DNA of 64,000 nt from Oscillospiraceae bacterium (lineage in GTDB: Bacteria; Bacillota; Clostridia; Oscillospirales; Oscillospiraceae): assembly GCA_009783555.1 (NCBI GenBank), contig WRDH01000009.1, positions 1 through 64,000 on the forward strand, given 5' to 3'. How positions within the stretch are numbered: position 1 is the stretch's first letter; the number at the start of each line of letters is the position of its first letter. The translations under genes and the position numbers were made by a program. Positions 1 through 7,875 of this stretch are shown one piece after another. The notes under the pieces were generated by a model. It saw only the letters and a program-made list of their open reading frames with translations. It had not been told where the DNA came from and did no database searches.

Positions 1-324
1 AAATCCTTATTAAACAAATGATTTATTATGTTAGCGTCATCTTCTGTCACAGAATTAATTGATGATGCGCACAAATAAAGACAGAACTTGTAAAAGTGAA
101 GTTCTAAACATGATTTTTTTGTGGTTTCTTTTGGTATACCGTTTCTATAGAGCTCTTCATCAATAAACTCACCTATGGATGACTTGCACCCAACCTATTT
201 GCACCGAAGTTACCTTTAATGAAAAGAAACTATTGCTCAAGAATGCTTGAGAAGAATTTTTTTGTAGTGTTATATACTTAGGATGCCCTTCAACCTTAGT
301 ATAATTAAGAATTTTTAGAGTCAT
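1..324 (-). pseudogene. Frameshifted small gene of unknown function, runs off the left edge
   Basis: An ATG at 324-322 follows a good ribosome site (AAGGAG, overlapping the stop of the GIY-YIG gene upstream) and opens a 51-residue frame starting MTLKILNYTKV and ending at a TGA at 171-169. From about 199 to the window edge a second, shifted frame is open without stops (it includes EFIDEELYRNG and LELHFYKFCLYL), but it has no usable start codon. The simplest reading is one gene broken by a frameshift near 180-205 and cut by the window edge. I do not recognise the family. Two separate genes or a base error in the source sequence are alternatives. Confidence 0.4.
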
Positions 325-333
325 ATTGACTCC

Positions 334-663
334 TTATCGACCGTTATAATATGGCTTAACTTTACTCAAAACCGATTTTTCTATTCGTTTATAATCTGAT
401 GTATGGACAAAATAAACTGATGTGATTTCATTGTTGAGATATTTATTTAGAATTAAATTATTGATTTTGCAATTGGTCGGTTGCCCGCCTTGATAGCAAT
501 TTTTTGGTGATATATTTCCATAACCAGTATTAAAACGCTTGTAAAGATCAACCGTTTCACCAATGTACATGAGAACTCCATTAATGATTAATGCATATAC
601 GCCGGAGAAGCCGCTATATATACTGCCGCATTCACTGGAAACAGATAAGTTGTCAATGTACAA
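334..663 (-). CDS. GIY-YIG domain protein, probably truncated at the 5' end
   Basis: The 109-residue product shows the GIY-YIG nuclease signature: SGVYALIING, then MYIGETVDLYKRF (the YIG element), and a late Glu (RIEKSV) where the family has its metal-binding acidic residue. Small stand-alone GIY-YIG proteins of this size occur in many Clostridia with no assigned role. The only possible start here is a TTG at 663-661, directly preceded by an in-frame TAA and lacking a ribosome site. The natural first codons have therefore probably been lost where this gene abuts the WYL remnant. The downstream frameshifted gene begins 9 bases after its stop, suggesting a former two-gene operon. Nuclease activity is inferred from the fold only. 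Confidence 0.7.
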   Translation of the reverse strand: MYIDNLSVSSECGSIYSGFSGVYALIINGVLMYIGETVDLYKRFNTGYGNISPKNCYQGGQPTNCKINNLILNKYLNNEITSVYFVHTSDYKRIEKSVLSKVKPYYNGR

Positions 664-1138
664 TTATCTTATAGGCTACGCAAGACCGACGGCATCATTT
701 CCCGGTACAGTAGATAGCGAACATTTCACATTGGAATCATTTCGTTTATCAAAAATTCAAAGAGCGGAAATCGACAGACAGCAAAAAGCCGGCAGCGGGA
801 AACTGAATCCCGAGCAGCTTAGAAAAATAAAAGAAAGCCGCGCAAAGCACGGCACAATGTTTATCGCTGACGAAGATAAGATACATGAGATAGTCGTAAG
901 ATTTACTGATGAAGGAAAACGCAAATATATCAATCAGGTACATATGCGGCCTTCACGGTACATTGACAGTGAACGCAACGGCAAAGTGAATAGTGATATC
1001 TATGTTTTCCGGTGTACGACACATCAGGCGATGGCTTATTTCTTTAAGTTTGGTTCTGATGCAGAAATATTATCGCCTTCGTTTCTAAGAGAGCAGTTTA
1101 AGCAAGAGTATGCTAAAGCCGCAAGGATATACGATTGA
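656..1138 (+). pseudogene. 3' remnant of a WYL-domain transcriptional regulator
   Basis: From the ATG at 656 the frame encodes YNYLIGYARPT followed by ESFRLSKIQRAEI, the pattern of the WYL ligand-sensing domain (a YLIGY strand and an FRLxRI strand). The C-terminal part, IHEIVVRFTDEG to KFGSDAEILSP, matches the WCX extension that follows WYL. The N-terminal winged helix-turn-helix and the first half of WYL are missing. Upstream codons in this frame (563-655) are only the antisense of the GIY-YIG gene. WYL proteins are often regulators beside phage-defence genes, and an Abi-family gene follows here. The remnant lacks a DNA-binding domain, a promoter and a ribosome site, so it is probably not functional. 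Confidence 0.65.
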
Positions 1139-1151
1139 AGTAAACAAAAGC

Positions 1152-1180
1152 TTGACAATTTACCTGTAAAGGTGTAAATT
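1152..1180 (+). promoter_or_regulatory. Strong promoter with a palindrome in the spacer, upstream of the small RNA and Abi gene
   Basis: A perfect -35 TTGACA (1152-1157), a 17-base spacer and a -10 TAAATT (1175-1180). The spacer contains ACCT-GTAA-AGGT nested inside AATTTAC/GTAAATT, an inverted repeat overlapping the -10, which is a plausible repressor site. It would drive the short RNA at 1187-1250 and, by read-through, the Abi gene. Confidence 0.6.
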
Positions 1181-1186
1181 AATGGT

Positions 1187-1250
1187 GTGATCGTGTTGCA
1201 GACACCTGTGAGGCCTGTGACCGGGAGGGCACCTGCGGGAGCCCTCTTTT
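1187..1250 (+). ncRNA. Short structured RNA ending in a terminator, upstream of an Abi gene (abiF-RNA-like candidate)
   Basis: About 64 nt lie between the predicted start site and a terminator hairpin: GAGGGC (1225-1230), 10-nt loop, GCCCTC (1241-1246), TTTT. A second short stem pairs GGTGT just before the start with ACACC at 1202-1206, and CCTGTGA occurs twice (1206-1212, 1214-1220). There is no reading frame of interest. Abi_2-family genes are reported to carry a conserved upstream noncoding RNA (the abiF RNA motif), proposed to act as an RNA antitoxin; position, size and terminator fit. The assignment rests on context, because I cannot run a covariance search. Confidence 0.55.
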
Positions 1251-1271
1251 ATATCAAAGGAAGATATTGCT

Positions 1272-2213
1272 ATGCAGATACATAAACCATTCTTAACCTA
1301 TACACAACAAATTGATAAGCTTGAGCACGAAAAAAACCTTGTTATAGCAGACCGTAACTATGCGGAAGCCATGCTGAAGCAAAACAGCTATTATGCACTA
1401 ATAAGTGGATATAAAAAGTTGTTTTGGAACACAACAACAAAGAAGTACAAAAATAACACGACATTCGAAGAAGTTGTTGCGCTATACAAGTATGATGAGA
1501 GTCTGCGAGAATTATTTTTGAAATATATTTTACAAATTGAGCAAAAAATGCGTTCCTTGCTCTCATATTATTTTTCTATGAAACACGGTAACCAACAATC
1601 AAAGTATTTATCACCAGTTAACTACGACCAGAGTCCTAAGAAAGCACGCGATTTAAAGCGACTTATAGGTGTTATTTGCAACATTGTACAGACTACCACA
1701 AAATATCACTATGTCGCACACCATAGGGTTAAATATGGAAACGTACCATTATGGGTCTTGGTAAAAGTACTGACATTCGGTAATATATCTATGATGTACC
1801 AATGCTTTACTCAAGATATACAGATTGATATCAGCAAAAATTTTTGCAATGTGAATGAAAAAGAACTCGCACAATTCCTGAGGTCAATGGCAAAGTTCAG
1901 AAACATATGTGCTCATAATGACAGATTATTTTCTTACGCAAACAAGGACGATATACCTGATACAGTCATCCATGCAAAGCTTGGGATAGTAAAAAAGGGA
2001 ACTCAATACATATACGGTAAGAGAGATTTATTCAGCATGGTTGTTGCGTTTAGATACCTGCTTGAAAAAGAGGATTTCTATGTCTTCAAAAGGCAAATGT
2101 CAAGGATAATTGACAGGTTTGTCTCTCTATCAAATAATGTTTCACACAACGTGTTACTGCATGAGATGGGATTTCCTGCTAACTGGAAGAAAGTATCGTC
2201 CTTTAAAATATAG
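1272..2213 (+). CDS. Abi family (AbiF/AbiD, Abi_2) abortive-infection protein
   Basis: A 313-residue protein of the Abi_2 family, whose members abort phage infection or act as toxins. The N-terminal region (HKPFLTYTQQIDKLEHEKN, then SYYALISGYKKLF) is characteristic. The HEPN-type RNase motif R-N-x3-H-N appears as FRNICAHNDRLF near residues 213-224, implying RNA cleavage. The ATG at 1272 has AAAGGAAG 8 bases upstream. It lies 21 bases after the terminator of the short RNA, so expression likely depends on terminator read-through, as in toxin modules held by an RNA antitoxin. It is full length for the family. The mechanism here is inferred. Confidence 0.85.
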   Translation: MQIHKPFLTYTQQIDKLEHEKNLVIADRNYAEAMLKQNSYYALISGYKKLFWNTTTKKYKNNTTFEEVVALYKYDESLRELFLKYILQIEQKMRSLLSYYFSMKHGNQQSKYLSPVNYDQSPKKARDLKRLIGVICNIVQTTTKYHYVAHHRVKYGNVPLWVLVKVLTFGNISMMYQCFTQDIQIDISKNFCNVNEKELAQFLRSMAKFRNICAHNDRLFSYANKDDIPDTVIHAKLGIVKKGTQYIYGKRDLFSMVVAFRYLLEKEDFYVFKRQMSRIIDRFVSLSNNVSHNVLLHEMGFPANWKKVSSFKI

Positions 2214-2393
2214 CGAAAATCGTAAAAACACGACAGATTGGGTTCAAGCCTTGGCTTAGCAAAAATCTTCGATGGAATATAATAGTTTATGCATAATGTC
2301 GAAATCCCTTGACAACACCGTCCATGGCTACACTTGACAGAATCAAACATAATGGCTTCATACCACTCTGATTGAAGTCAAGTGCAAGCTTGA

Positions 2394-3428
2394 TTAACTG
2401 AAAGATAATTCGTTGCTTTCAAGTTCTTTGATATAACCAACAATGGATGCCTTTGTGTTGCCGCTTGCTTTAATCTCGTTTAATAGCTCATCTGCTTGCT
2501 CAGCTGTCACTGCCAGAAGCAGACCGCCGGAGGTTTGGGGGTCGAACATTAATTCTGCTTTCCATAGCGGGAGTTTACTTGTATCAACACGAGAGCCTAC
2601 GTAGTCACGGTTGCGCTTGCCACCGCCTGTTATCCAGTCCTCTTCAATGTAGTGCATCACGTTACGTAGATAAGGTAGATTGTCGCAGTAAATTTCTGCG
2701 GAAGCTTTTCCTGCGAGCATTTCAAGAAGGTGTGCAATGAGTCCGAAGCCTGTTATATCCGTGCATGCGCTGATGTCAAATGCTGCGGCTTTTTCGGCTG
2801 CGTATTTATTCAAGCGTTCCATTGAGGTGATAGCTTCTTCTATATTTTCTACCTTTGCCTCGCCGCCTCTGTATGCGGCTGTAATGATTCCTGTGCCGAG
2901 TGGCTTTGTCAGTATAAGTTTGTCACCGACCCTTGGGGTGTTGTTACAATAATATTTATCGGATTCGGCAATCCCTGTGACGGCAAGCCCGTATTTTATA
3001 CCTTCATCATAGATAGAGTGTCCACCCGCAAGAAGAGCTCCTGCCTCAGCGCATTTTTCAGCACCGCCAGCCAGGATTTCTTGTAAAATGCGGTTGTCCA
3101 AGTTTTGCGGAAAGCAAACAATATTTAATGCATAGAGAGGCTTACCGCCCATTGCATATATGTCGCTAAGTGCGTTAGCGGCAGTGATTTTTCCAAAGGT
3201 TCTTGCGTCTGCAACCATCGGCGGGAAGAAATCGGTTGTTGATAACAGGCAGTGCTTATCATCTAACCGGTACACAGCCGCATCGTCGGACGAGTTAAAG
3301 CTGACGAGCAACCTGTCGTCTGATGGGCATGCTATGCTGCTGAGAATAGCTCTAAGCTCACCCGGAGCTATCTTAGTACCTCAGCCGCCACCGGTGCTAT
3401 ACTCAAAAAGCGAAGGAAGTTTTTCCAT
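2394..3428 (-). CDS. selD: Selenide, water dikinase, a selenoprotein (Sec at residue 16)
   Basis: Makes selenophosphate from selenide and ATP, the selenium donor for selenocysteine synthesis. Reading from the ATG at 3428-3426 gives EYSTGGG, then TGA (3383-3381, codon 16), then GTKIAPGEL; the UGA sits where SelD has its catalytic Cys or Sec in a glycine-rich loop. With UGA read as Sec the protein is 344 residues, normal for the family. The rest contains the GGHSI and FDPQTSGGLL signatures. AGAAAGG lies 8 bases before the ATG, supporting the start upstream of the UGA; starting at 3311 would delete the active site. A hairpin follows the UGA. The gene is divergent from selA-selB, so its own synthesis needs their products. 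Confidence 0.95.
3346..3371 (-). promoter_or_regulatory. Candidate SECIS hairpin of selD
   Basis: Nine bases after the selD UGA the mRNA can form a perfect 7-bp stem, ATAGCTC (3371-3365) with GAGCTAT (3352-3346), around a 12-nt loop. Bacterial SECIS elements lie immediately 3' of the UGA within the coding sequence and bind the SelB winged-helix domain. Position fits; the loop was not checked against a model. Confidence 0.55.
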
Positions 3429-3447
3429 GTATATGACCTTTCTTCAT

Positions 3448-3475
3448 GTCATTGCGGCCTCCGAGCCGCAATCCC
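3448..3475. repeat. Single copy of the GTCATTGCGG palindromic repeat
   Basis: GTCATTGCGG, 8 bases, CCGCAATCCC: a 28-base imperfect palindrome. Related copies stand at 29465-29543 (paired), 43911-43944 and 49248-49278. It sits just upstream of the selD ribosome site and resembles the short dispersed extragenic palindromes of many bacterial genomes. The rest of the selD-selA gap holds the larger element at 3631-3735 and nothing else I can identify. Confidence 0.7.
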
Positions 3476-3630
3476 GTTGGATTTAATGCGTTACCGTATC
3501 ACTAACAACTATTATATTTAATGTACAACGATTTTGCAAGAACAGTATTGAGCGATTTGGTTGTGTGTGGTAGTATCATGTTACTAGTTATATATCATCT
3601 GCCACGTAACTAATCGAAGTACCCCCCACC

Positions 3631-3735
3631 GTCATTCTGCGCGTCAGTCGCAGAATCCACATCGCAACTATGTAATATTTATGGTAGAACACTTACCATA
3701 CAGCAATAGATTCTGCGACTAAAGCGCAGAATGAC
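3631..3735. repeat. 105-bp nested palindromic element (MITE/REP-like) before selA
   Basis: Two 27-base arms (3631-3657 and 3709-3735) are inverted copies differing at two positions. Each arm is itself palindromic around GCGC/AGTCGCAGAAT, and the centre holds ATGGTA/TACCAT (3681-3686, 3694-3699). The whole element would fold into a long hairpin. Its right arm ends 6 bases before the selA ribosome site, so a selA transcript starting upstream would carry it. Confidence 0.75.
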
Positions 3736-3755
3736 AGGGCTAGGAGTATCAGGTT

Positions 3756-5141
3756 ATGCATATAGAAAATAATTTATATAAACGAATCCCGCAGGTGGAT
3801 AAGCTTATGCAACATGAGCTTATTTCTAACTGCGAGGTGTATCGTCATGAGATTGTCGAGACTGTGCGAGACGTTCTTGCAGATTTGCGTGAGGGGTTGA
3901 GGATTGGGAAGATTGATAAAATTCCTTGTGATGATGATATTGCAAAAAAGGTTGTGGATTTAGCAGGGAAGCGCACAAGGGAGCAAAAAGGTATCAGACG
4001 AGTTATTAATGGTACAGGAGTTATACTGCATTCAAATCTTGGCAGGGCGAGTCTTTCAAAAGCGGCGGCAAAAGAAGCGGTAGAAATAGCATCATCTTAC
4101 TGTACGCTTGAGTACGATATCGAAAAAGGGAAGAGGGGCAATAGAGCGGGTGGTATTGAGAAGTATCTGCAGAACCTGACGGGTTGCGAATCATCGTTAA
4201 TCGTTAATAATAATGCGGCGGCGGTTCTGCTGATTTTATCCTCAATGGCTAGTGATGGAAATGTCATTGTTTCACGAGGTGAGCTTGTGGAAATCGGTGG
4301 CGGCTTCCGTGTTCCCGATATTATTTCACAATGCGGTTGCAAGCTGCGGGAAGTCGGCACGACTAACAAAACACGGATTGCCGACTATGAAGCGGCAATA
4401 GACAAAGATACAAGGGCGATACTAAAAGTACATACCAGCAATTTCAAAGTCGTTGGATTTACGGAATCGGTTTCTATAAAAGAACTCACTACTCTCGGAA
4501 AATTGCATAATATTCCTGTTATAGAAGATATCGGTAGTGGTGCATTGGTTGATGTGCAAAAATATGGCTTGCATGACGAACCGCTTGCAAAAGAAAGCTT
4601 AAAAAATGGAGCAGATATTGTTTCATTCAGCGGTGATAAGTTGCTCGGAGGATTGCAATGCGGTATCATTTTGGGACAAAAAAAGTATGTAGAAGCAATG
4701 AAAAAGCACCCGCTGTACCGTGCTTTCAGAGTGGACAAAATGACAATTGCAGTCATGGAAGCAACGCTTCGTGTCTATGCAGATTTGAGCTTAGCGGAGC
4801 GGGATATCCCTGTGCTGTCAATGCTGTCTATGACAGATGAAGCTTTGCGCTTACGTGTTGAAAAACTGTGTGAAGAGATACAAAAAAACGGCGGTGATGT
4901 AGAGGTGATAAAAACAAAAAGCGTCGCCGGCGGCGGAGCAGTCCCCGGACTGGAACTTGATTCCTATGCTATTGCATTAAAGGGTGCATTAAGTGTAGAA
5001 AAGCTGGAGAAAAAGCTGCGCGAACAACCGGTACCTATAATTGGACGTATAGAAAGCGACAGGCTAGTGCTTGATGTCCGCACGATTTTTGAAGATGATT
5101 TTGATTATGTGGCTAAAGCCGTGGCGGATGTTAGCGGGTAG
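3756..5141 (+). CDS. selA: L-seryl-tRNA(Sec) selenium transferase
   Basis: Converts seryl-tRNA(Sec) to selenocysteinyl-tRNA(Sec) with selenophosphate, using pyridoxal phosphate. The 461-residue protein has the family length. The N-terminal RIPQVDKLM region and the central fold-type I PLP domain are clear; SFSGDKLLGG places the cofactor lysine at residue 295, and INGTGVILHSNLGRA is the substrate-binding signature. The ATG is preceded by AGGAG at 3742-3746. It is followed by selB after 96 bases on the same strand and probably shares its transcript. The leader overlaps or adjoins the palindromic element at 3631-3735. Confidence 0.97.
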   Translation: MHIENNLYKRIPQVDKLMQHELISNCEVYRHEIVETVRDVLADLREGLRIGKIDKIPCDDDIAKKVVDLAGKRTREQKGIRRVINGTGVILHSNLGRASLSKAAAKEAVEIASSYCTLEYDIEKGKRGNRAGGIEKYLQNLTGCESSLIVNNNAAAVLLILSSMASDGNVIVSRGELVEIGGGFRVPDIISQCGCKLREVGTTNKTRIADYEAAIDKDTRAILKVHTSNFKVVGFTESVSIKELTTLGKLHNIPVIEDIGSGALVDVQKYGLHDEPLAKESLKNGADIVSFSGDKLLGGLQCGIILGQKKYVEAMKKHPLYRAFRVDKMTIAVMEATLRVYADLSLAERDIPVLSMLSMTDEALRLRVEKLCEEIQKNGGDVEVIKTKSVAGGGAVPGLELDSYAIALKGALSVEKLEKKLREQPVPIIGRIESDRLVLDVRTIFEDDFDYVAKAVADVSG

Positions 5142-5237
5142 TTCTATTCCGCAATTATTGCTCACTCGTATAGGGTGAAAACTACGCATTTGAGCGCGCA
5201 ATTCCTGTTGGCATTTTAAGAAGGAAAATTAACATAC

Positions 5238-7145
5238 ATGAAAAACGTTATTATTGGTACTGCGGGGCATGTTGACCATGGGAAAACTACGCTTGTTAAG
5301 GCACTGACGGGGATAGATACGGACAGGCTTGAGGAAGAGAAGCGTCGTGGTGTAACAATCGAGCCGGGTTTTGCGTATCTTGATTTTGAGGATGGACGCA
5401 GGGCGGGGATTATTGATGTGCCCGGGCATGAGCGGTTTATACGCAATATGCTTGCAGGCTCCGGCGGTGTTGATTTAGCGATGCTTGTTGTTGCCGCTGA
5501 TGAAGGTGTTATGCCGCAAACCAGAGAACACCTTGGGATTTTGGCACAACTGGGTATAGGTGACGGGCTTGTAGTGGTGACAAAAGCCGACAAAGCAGAA
5601 GCTGATTGGTTAGAGCTTGTTGTTGATGATATCGAGCAGCTTGTAGTTGGTACTTTCCTCGAGAGCAAGCCCATATTACACATATCGGCATTTACAGGCG
5701 AGGGGATTTCTGAATTGAAGGACGCTCTTAGTTTATTGCTCGATAATGCACACGAGAGAGATGTCAAAATCCCGTTTAGATTACCTGTTGACAGGGTGTT
5801 TCCTGTTGACGGGTTTGGTATAGTCGTAACGGGCACGCTCATAGAAGGGTCTGTTAAGGTTGGTGACACAGCACAGATACTGCCGTCGGGTGAAAAAGCA
5901 CCTATCAGAAATCTTCAAGTACACGGAGAAAACACAGAAACCGCTTTTGCAGGACAAAGAACAGCTATAAGCCTCGGCGGAGTAAAACGAGGCGTTGTGG
6001 TGCGCGGTGATGTTATTACAGCAGAAGGTACGGTTAATGTTACCGATGCAATTGATGTCAAGTTGAATGTTCTGGCTGATACAAAAAGAACTATAAAAAA
6101 CAGTGCGGAGCTTCATCTTTACCACGGTGCAAGGACATTACTGGCAAAAGCCATGCTCATCGGGCAAAGTGAGTTGCACCATGGAGAAAGTTGTTATGCA
6201 AGGTTGAAGCTGAAAGAACCACTGCCATGTAAGCGGGGGGATAGGTTTGTCGTGCGCTTTTTTTCCCCGATGGAAACAATAGGCGGCGGTGTGATTTTAG
6301 ATTCCAAACCCAAAAAACGTATATCAAGAAGTGAAGAAGCACTAAATGCACTAAAAATACGTGAGCAGGGGAGTGCAGAGGAGTTAACTGACCTCGCCGC
6401 ATATGAATTGGGTGGAGTGTTTTCGGAAACAGACTTGTGTAAAAGAGCGGATTTGGACAAAAAAACCTGCATCGATGCCGTTGAAGTGCTTGTTGCAGAC
6501 GGAAGCGTTATTCAGCTCATGCAGAATAAGTATATATCAAAGAAGGTTTTATCAAAGTTAAGTAAGGAATGTACAGGATATCTTGAAAGCTATCATAAAT
6601 CATATCCCTTAAGAGCAGGCATGAATATTGCGGAGCTTCGCCAAAAACTTTTGCAAAACACTGATACAGCAGAGGCAACTGCTGTACTAAAAAAGTTAAG
6701 CGATAATGGAGTTATAATGCTTTCTGAGAAATCAGCGGCACTTCCTGATTTCTCAATATCTTATTCACCAACTCAAAGCAACATACATGAGAAGCTGATA
6801 AAAGAACTCACCGGCTGTGGATATGATGTCAAATCTCCCGATGAGCTTTCTGCATTGTTTTCAAAAAACGAAAAACGTGATTTCGAACAAGTCTTTGAGA
6901 GCATGATATCCGGCGGTGAACTTGTAATGATATCACAGCAGATATTCTGGCTGCGAAAAACTTATGATAAAGCGATTAAGCTGATAAGAAATCATTTCGA
7001 AGAAAATGATGAAATAACCCTCGCCCAATGCCGTGACATACTGGGCACCTCACGCAAGTACGCTCTGGCATTTCTCGAACATCTGGACGGAAAACAAGCG
7101 ACAAAGCTCATCGGAGATGCAAGAAAACTAAACAAAGGTTTTTGA
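5238..7145 (+). CDS. selB: Selenocysteine-specific translation elongation factor
   Basis: GTPase that delivers Sec-tRNA(Sec) to UGA codons with an adjacent SECIS hairpin. The G1 loop GHVDHGKTT is at the N-terminus, G2/G3 are RRGVTIEPG and DVPGHERF, and G4 is TKAD, followed by EF-Tu-like beta-barrel domains. Residues from about 370 to 635 form the winged-helix tail that recognises the SECIS RNA. At 635 residues it is complete. Its clients in this window are selD, grdB and grdA. AAGGAAAA precedes the ATG by a slightly long 12-13 bases. Confidence 0.97.
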   Translation: MKNVIIGTAGHVDHGKTTLVKALTGIDTDRLEEEKRRGVTIEPGFAYLDFEDGRRAGIIDVPGHERFIRNMLAGSGGVDLAMLVVAADEGVMPQTREHLGILAQLGIGDGLVVVTKADKAEADWLELVVDDIEQLVVGTFLESKPILHISAFTGEGISELKDALSLLLDNAHERDVKIPFRLPVDRVFPVDGFGIVVTGTLIEGSVKVGDTAQILPSGEKAPIRNLQVHGENTETAFAGQRTAISLGGVKRGVVVRGDVITAEGTVNVTDAIDVKLNVLADTKRTIKNSAELHLYHGARTLLAKAMLIGQSELHHGESCYARLKLKEPLPCKRGDRFVVRFFSPMETIGGGVILDSKPKKRISRSEEALNALKIREQGSAEELTDLAAYELGGVFSETDLCKRADLDKKTCIDAVEVLVADGSVIQLMQNKYISKKVLSKLSKECTGYLESYHKSYPLRAGMNIAELRQKLLQNTDTAEATAVLKKLSDNGVIMLSEKSAALPDFSISYSPTQSNIHEKLIKELTGCGYDVKSPDELSALFSKNEKRDFEQVFESMISGGELVMISQQIFWLRKTYDKAIKLIRNHFEENDEITLAQCRDILGTSRKYALAFLEHLDGKQATKLIGDARKLNKGF

Positions 7146-7212
7146 TGTGTCAGGGTTGTCGTAATGCATACCTTTCACTCAGCTCCCGATTGAGTTACAT
7201 AATTAATTGCAA

Positions 7213-7545
7213 TTAACCGATATAACTCCTTATTGCTTCTTCAACCGCCGAGTTTAATGTTTTTCCGTGTGATGCAGAATAAATAGCAAGATTTCTGTGC
7301 AAAACCGGACTGATACGCACGTTGAATGTGCCTTTATACGCCTTTTCCGGGTTTTTGCCCATTTTTTTGCAAACCTCTAAATAGTCTTCAACGGCTTCTT
7401 GGAAATTGCTGCGTAGTGTTTCCACACTATCGCCTTCAAAAAGAATCCGATCATTAATCCCTATGAGTCTACCGAAAAACAAGTTATCTTCATCAGAAAA
7501 CTCAACGCTACCTTGATAGTCTTTGTAACTCATTGTTGTTTTCAT
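7213..7545 (-). CDS. hicB: HicB-family antitoxin
   Basis: A 110-residue HicB. The N-terminal partial RNase-H-like fold (YQGSVEFSDEDNLFFGRL, then ETLRSNFQEAVEDYLEVCKK) is followed by a ribbon-helix-helix-like DNA-binding tail (FNVRISPVLHRNLAIYS to SAVEEAIRSYI). The ATG overlaps the hicA stop as ATGA, giving translational coupling, with GGAGGA 7 bases upstream. HicB normally binds HicA and represses the operon. The gene is convergent with selB. A different HicAB pair is at 22005-22581. Confidence 0.9.
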   Translation of the reverse strand: MKTTMSYKDYQGSVEFSDEDNLFFGRLIGINDRILFEGDSVETLRSNFQEAVEDYLEVCKKMGKNPEKAYKGTFNVRISPVLHRNLAIYSASHGKTLNSAVEEAIRSYIG

Positions 7546-7793
7546 AGCAAATCCTCCTGATTCAATTCGTCTATCAATTCCTTAACTTGGTATGCGGGTA
7601 ACTCTTGCCTTGGATGTGGCTTATGCATACGGAATACTTTGTCTCCCTTAATGAAGCAAACACGGGAGCCACTTGTTTTGCCTGCATTTGAAAGAGTATA
7701 GCCACATAAACCCATTAGTGTTTTTGCTTCACTAAACGTAAAGTCTTTAGGTTTTAATTTTAGTCGAGCGATTAACTTGTCTTTTTTACCCAT
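7542..7793 (-). CDS. hicA: HicA-family mRNA interferase toxin
   Basis: An 83-residue toxin expected to cleave mRNA through a dsRBD-like fold. It shows FTFSEAKTLMGLCGY (first helix and strand), then a GSRVCFIKG strand with HKPHPRQELPAYQVKELIDEL; the catalytic histidine is probably in the HKPHP segment. The frame extends upstream to 7892, but the ATG at 7793-7791 is chosen: GGGAG lies 8 bases before it and the product then matches family length, while the extra 33 residues look noncoding. It overlaps hicB by 4 bases. Confidence 0.88.
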   Translation of the reverse strand: MGKKDKLIARLKLKPKDFTFSEAKTLMGLCGYTLSNAGKTSGSRVCFIKGDKVFRMHKPHPRQELPAYQVKELIDELNQEDLL

Positions 7794-7875
7794 TACTCTA
7801 TCTCCCTGTTCATTATACATAATATTGTGACAAATTGCAACTATAAAATAGTTGCAACTCTTATAGGCACTTACC

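Noticed and set aside
563-655. N-terminal 31 codons of the forward WYL frame
   Set aside because: They are the antisense of the GIY-YIG gene and do not resemble a WYL or helix-turn-helix protein; only the part from 656 is kept.
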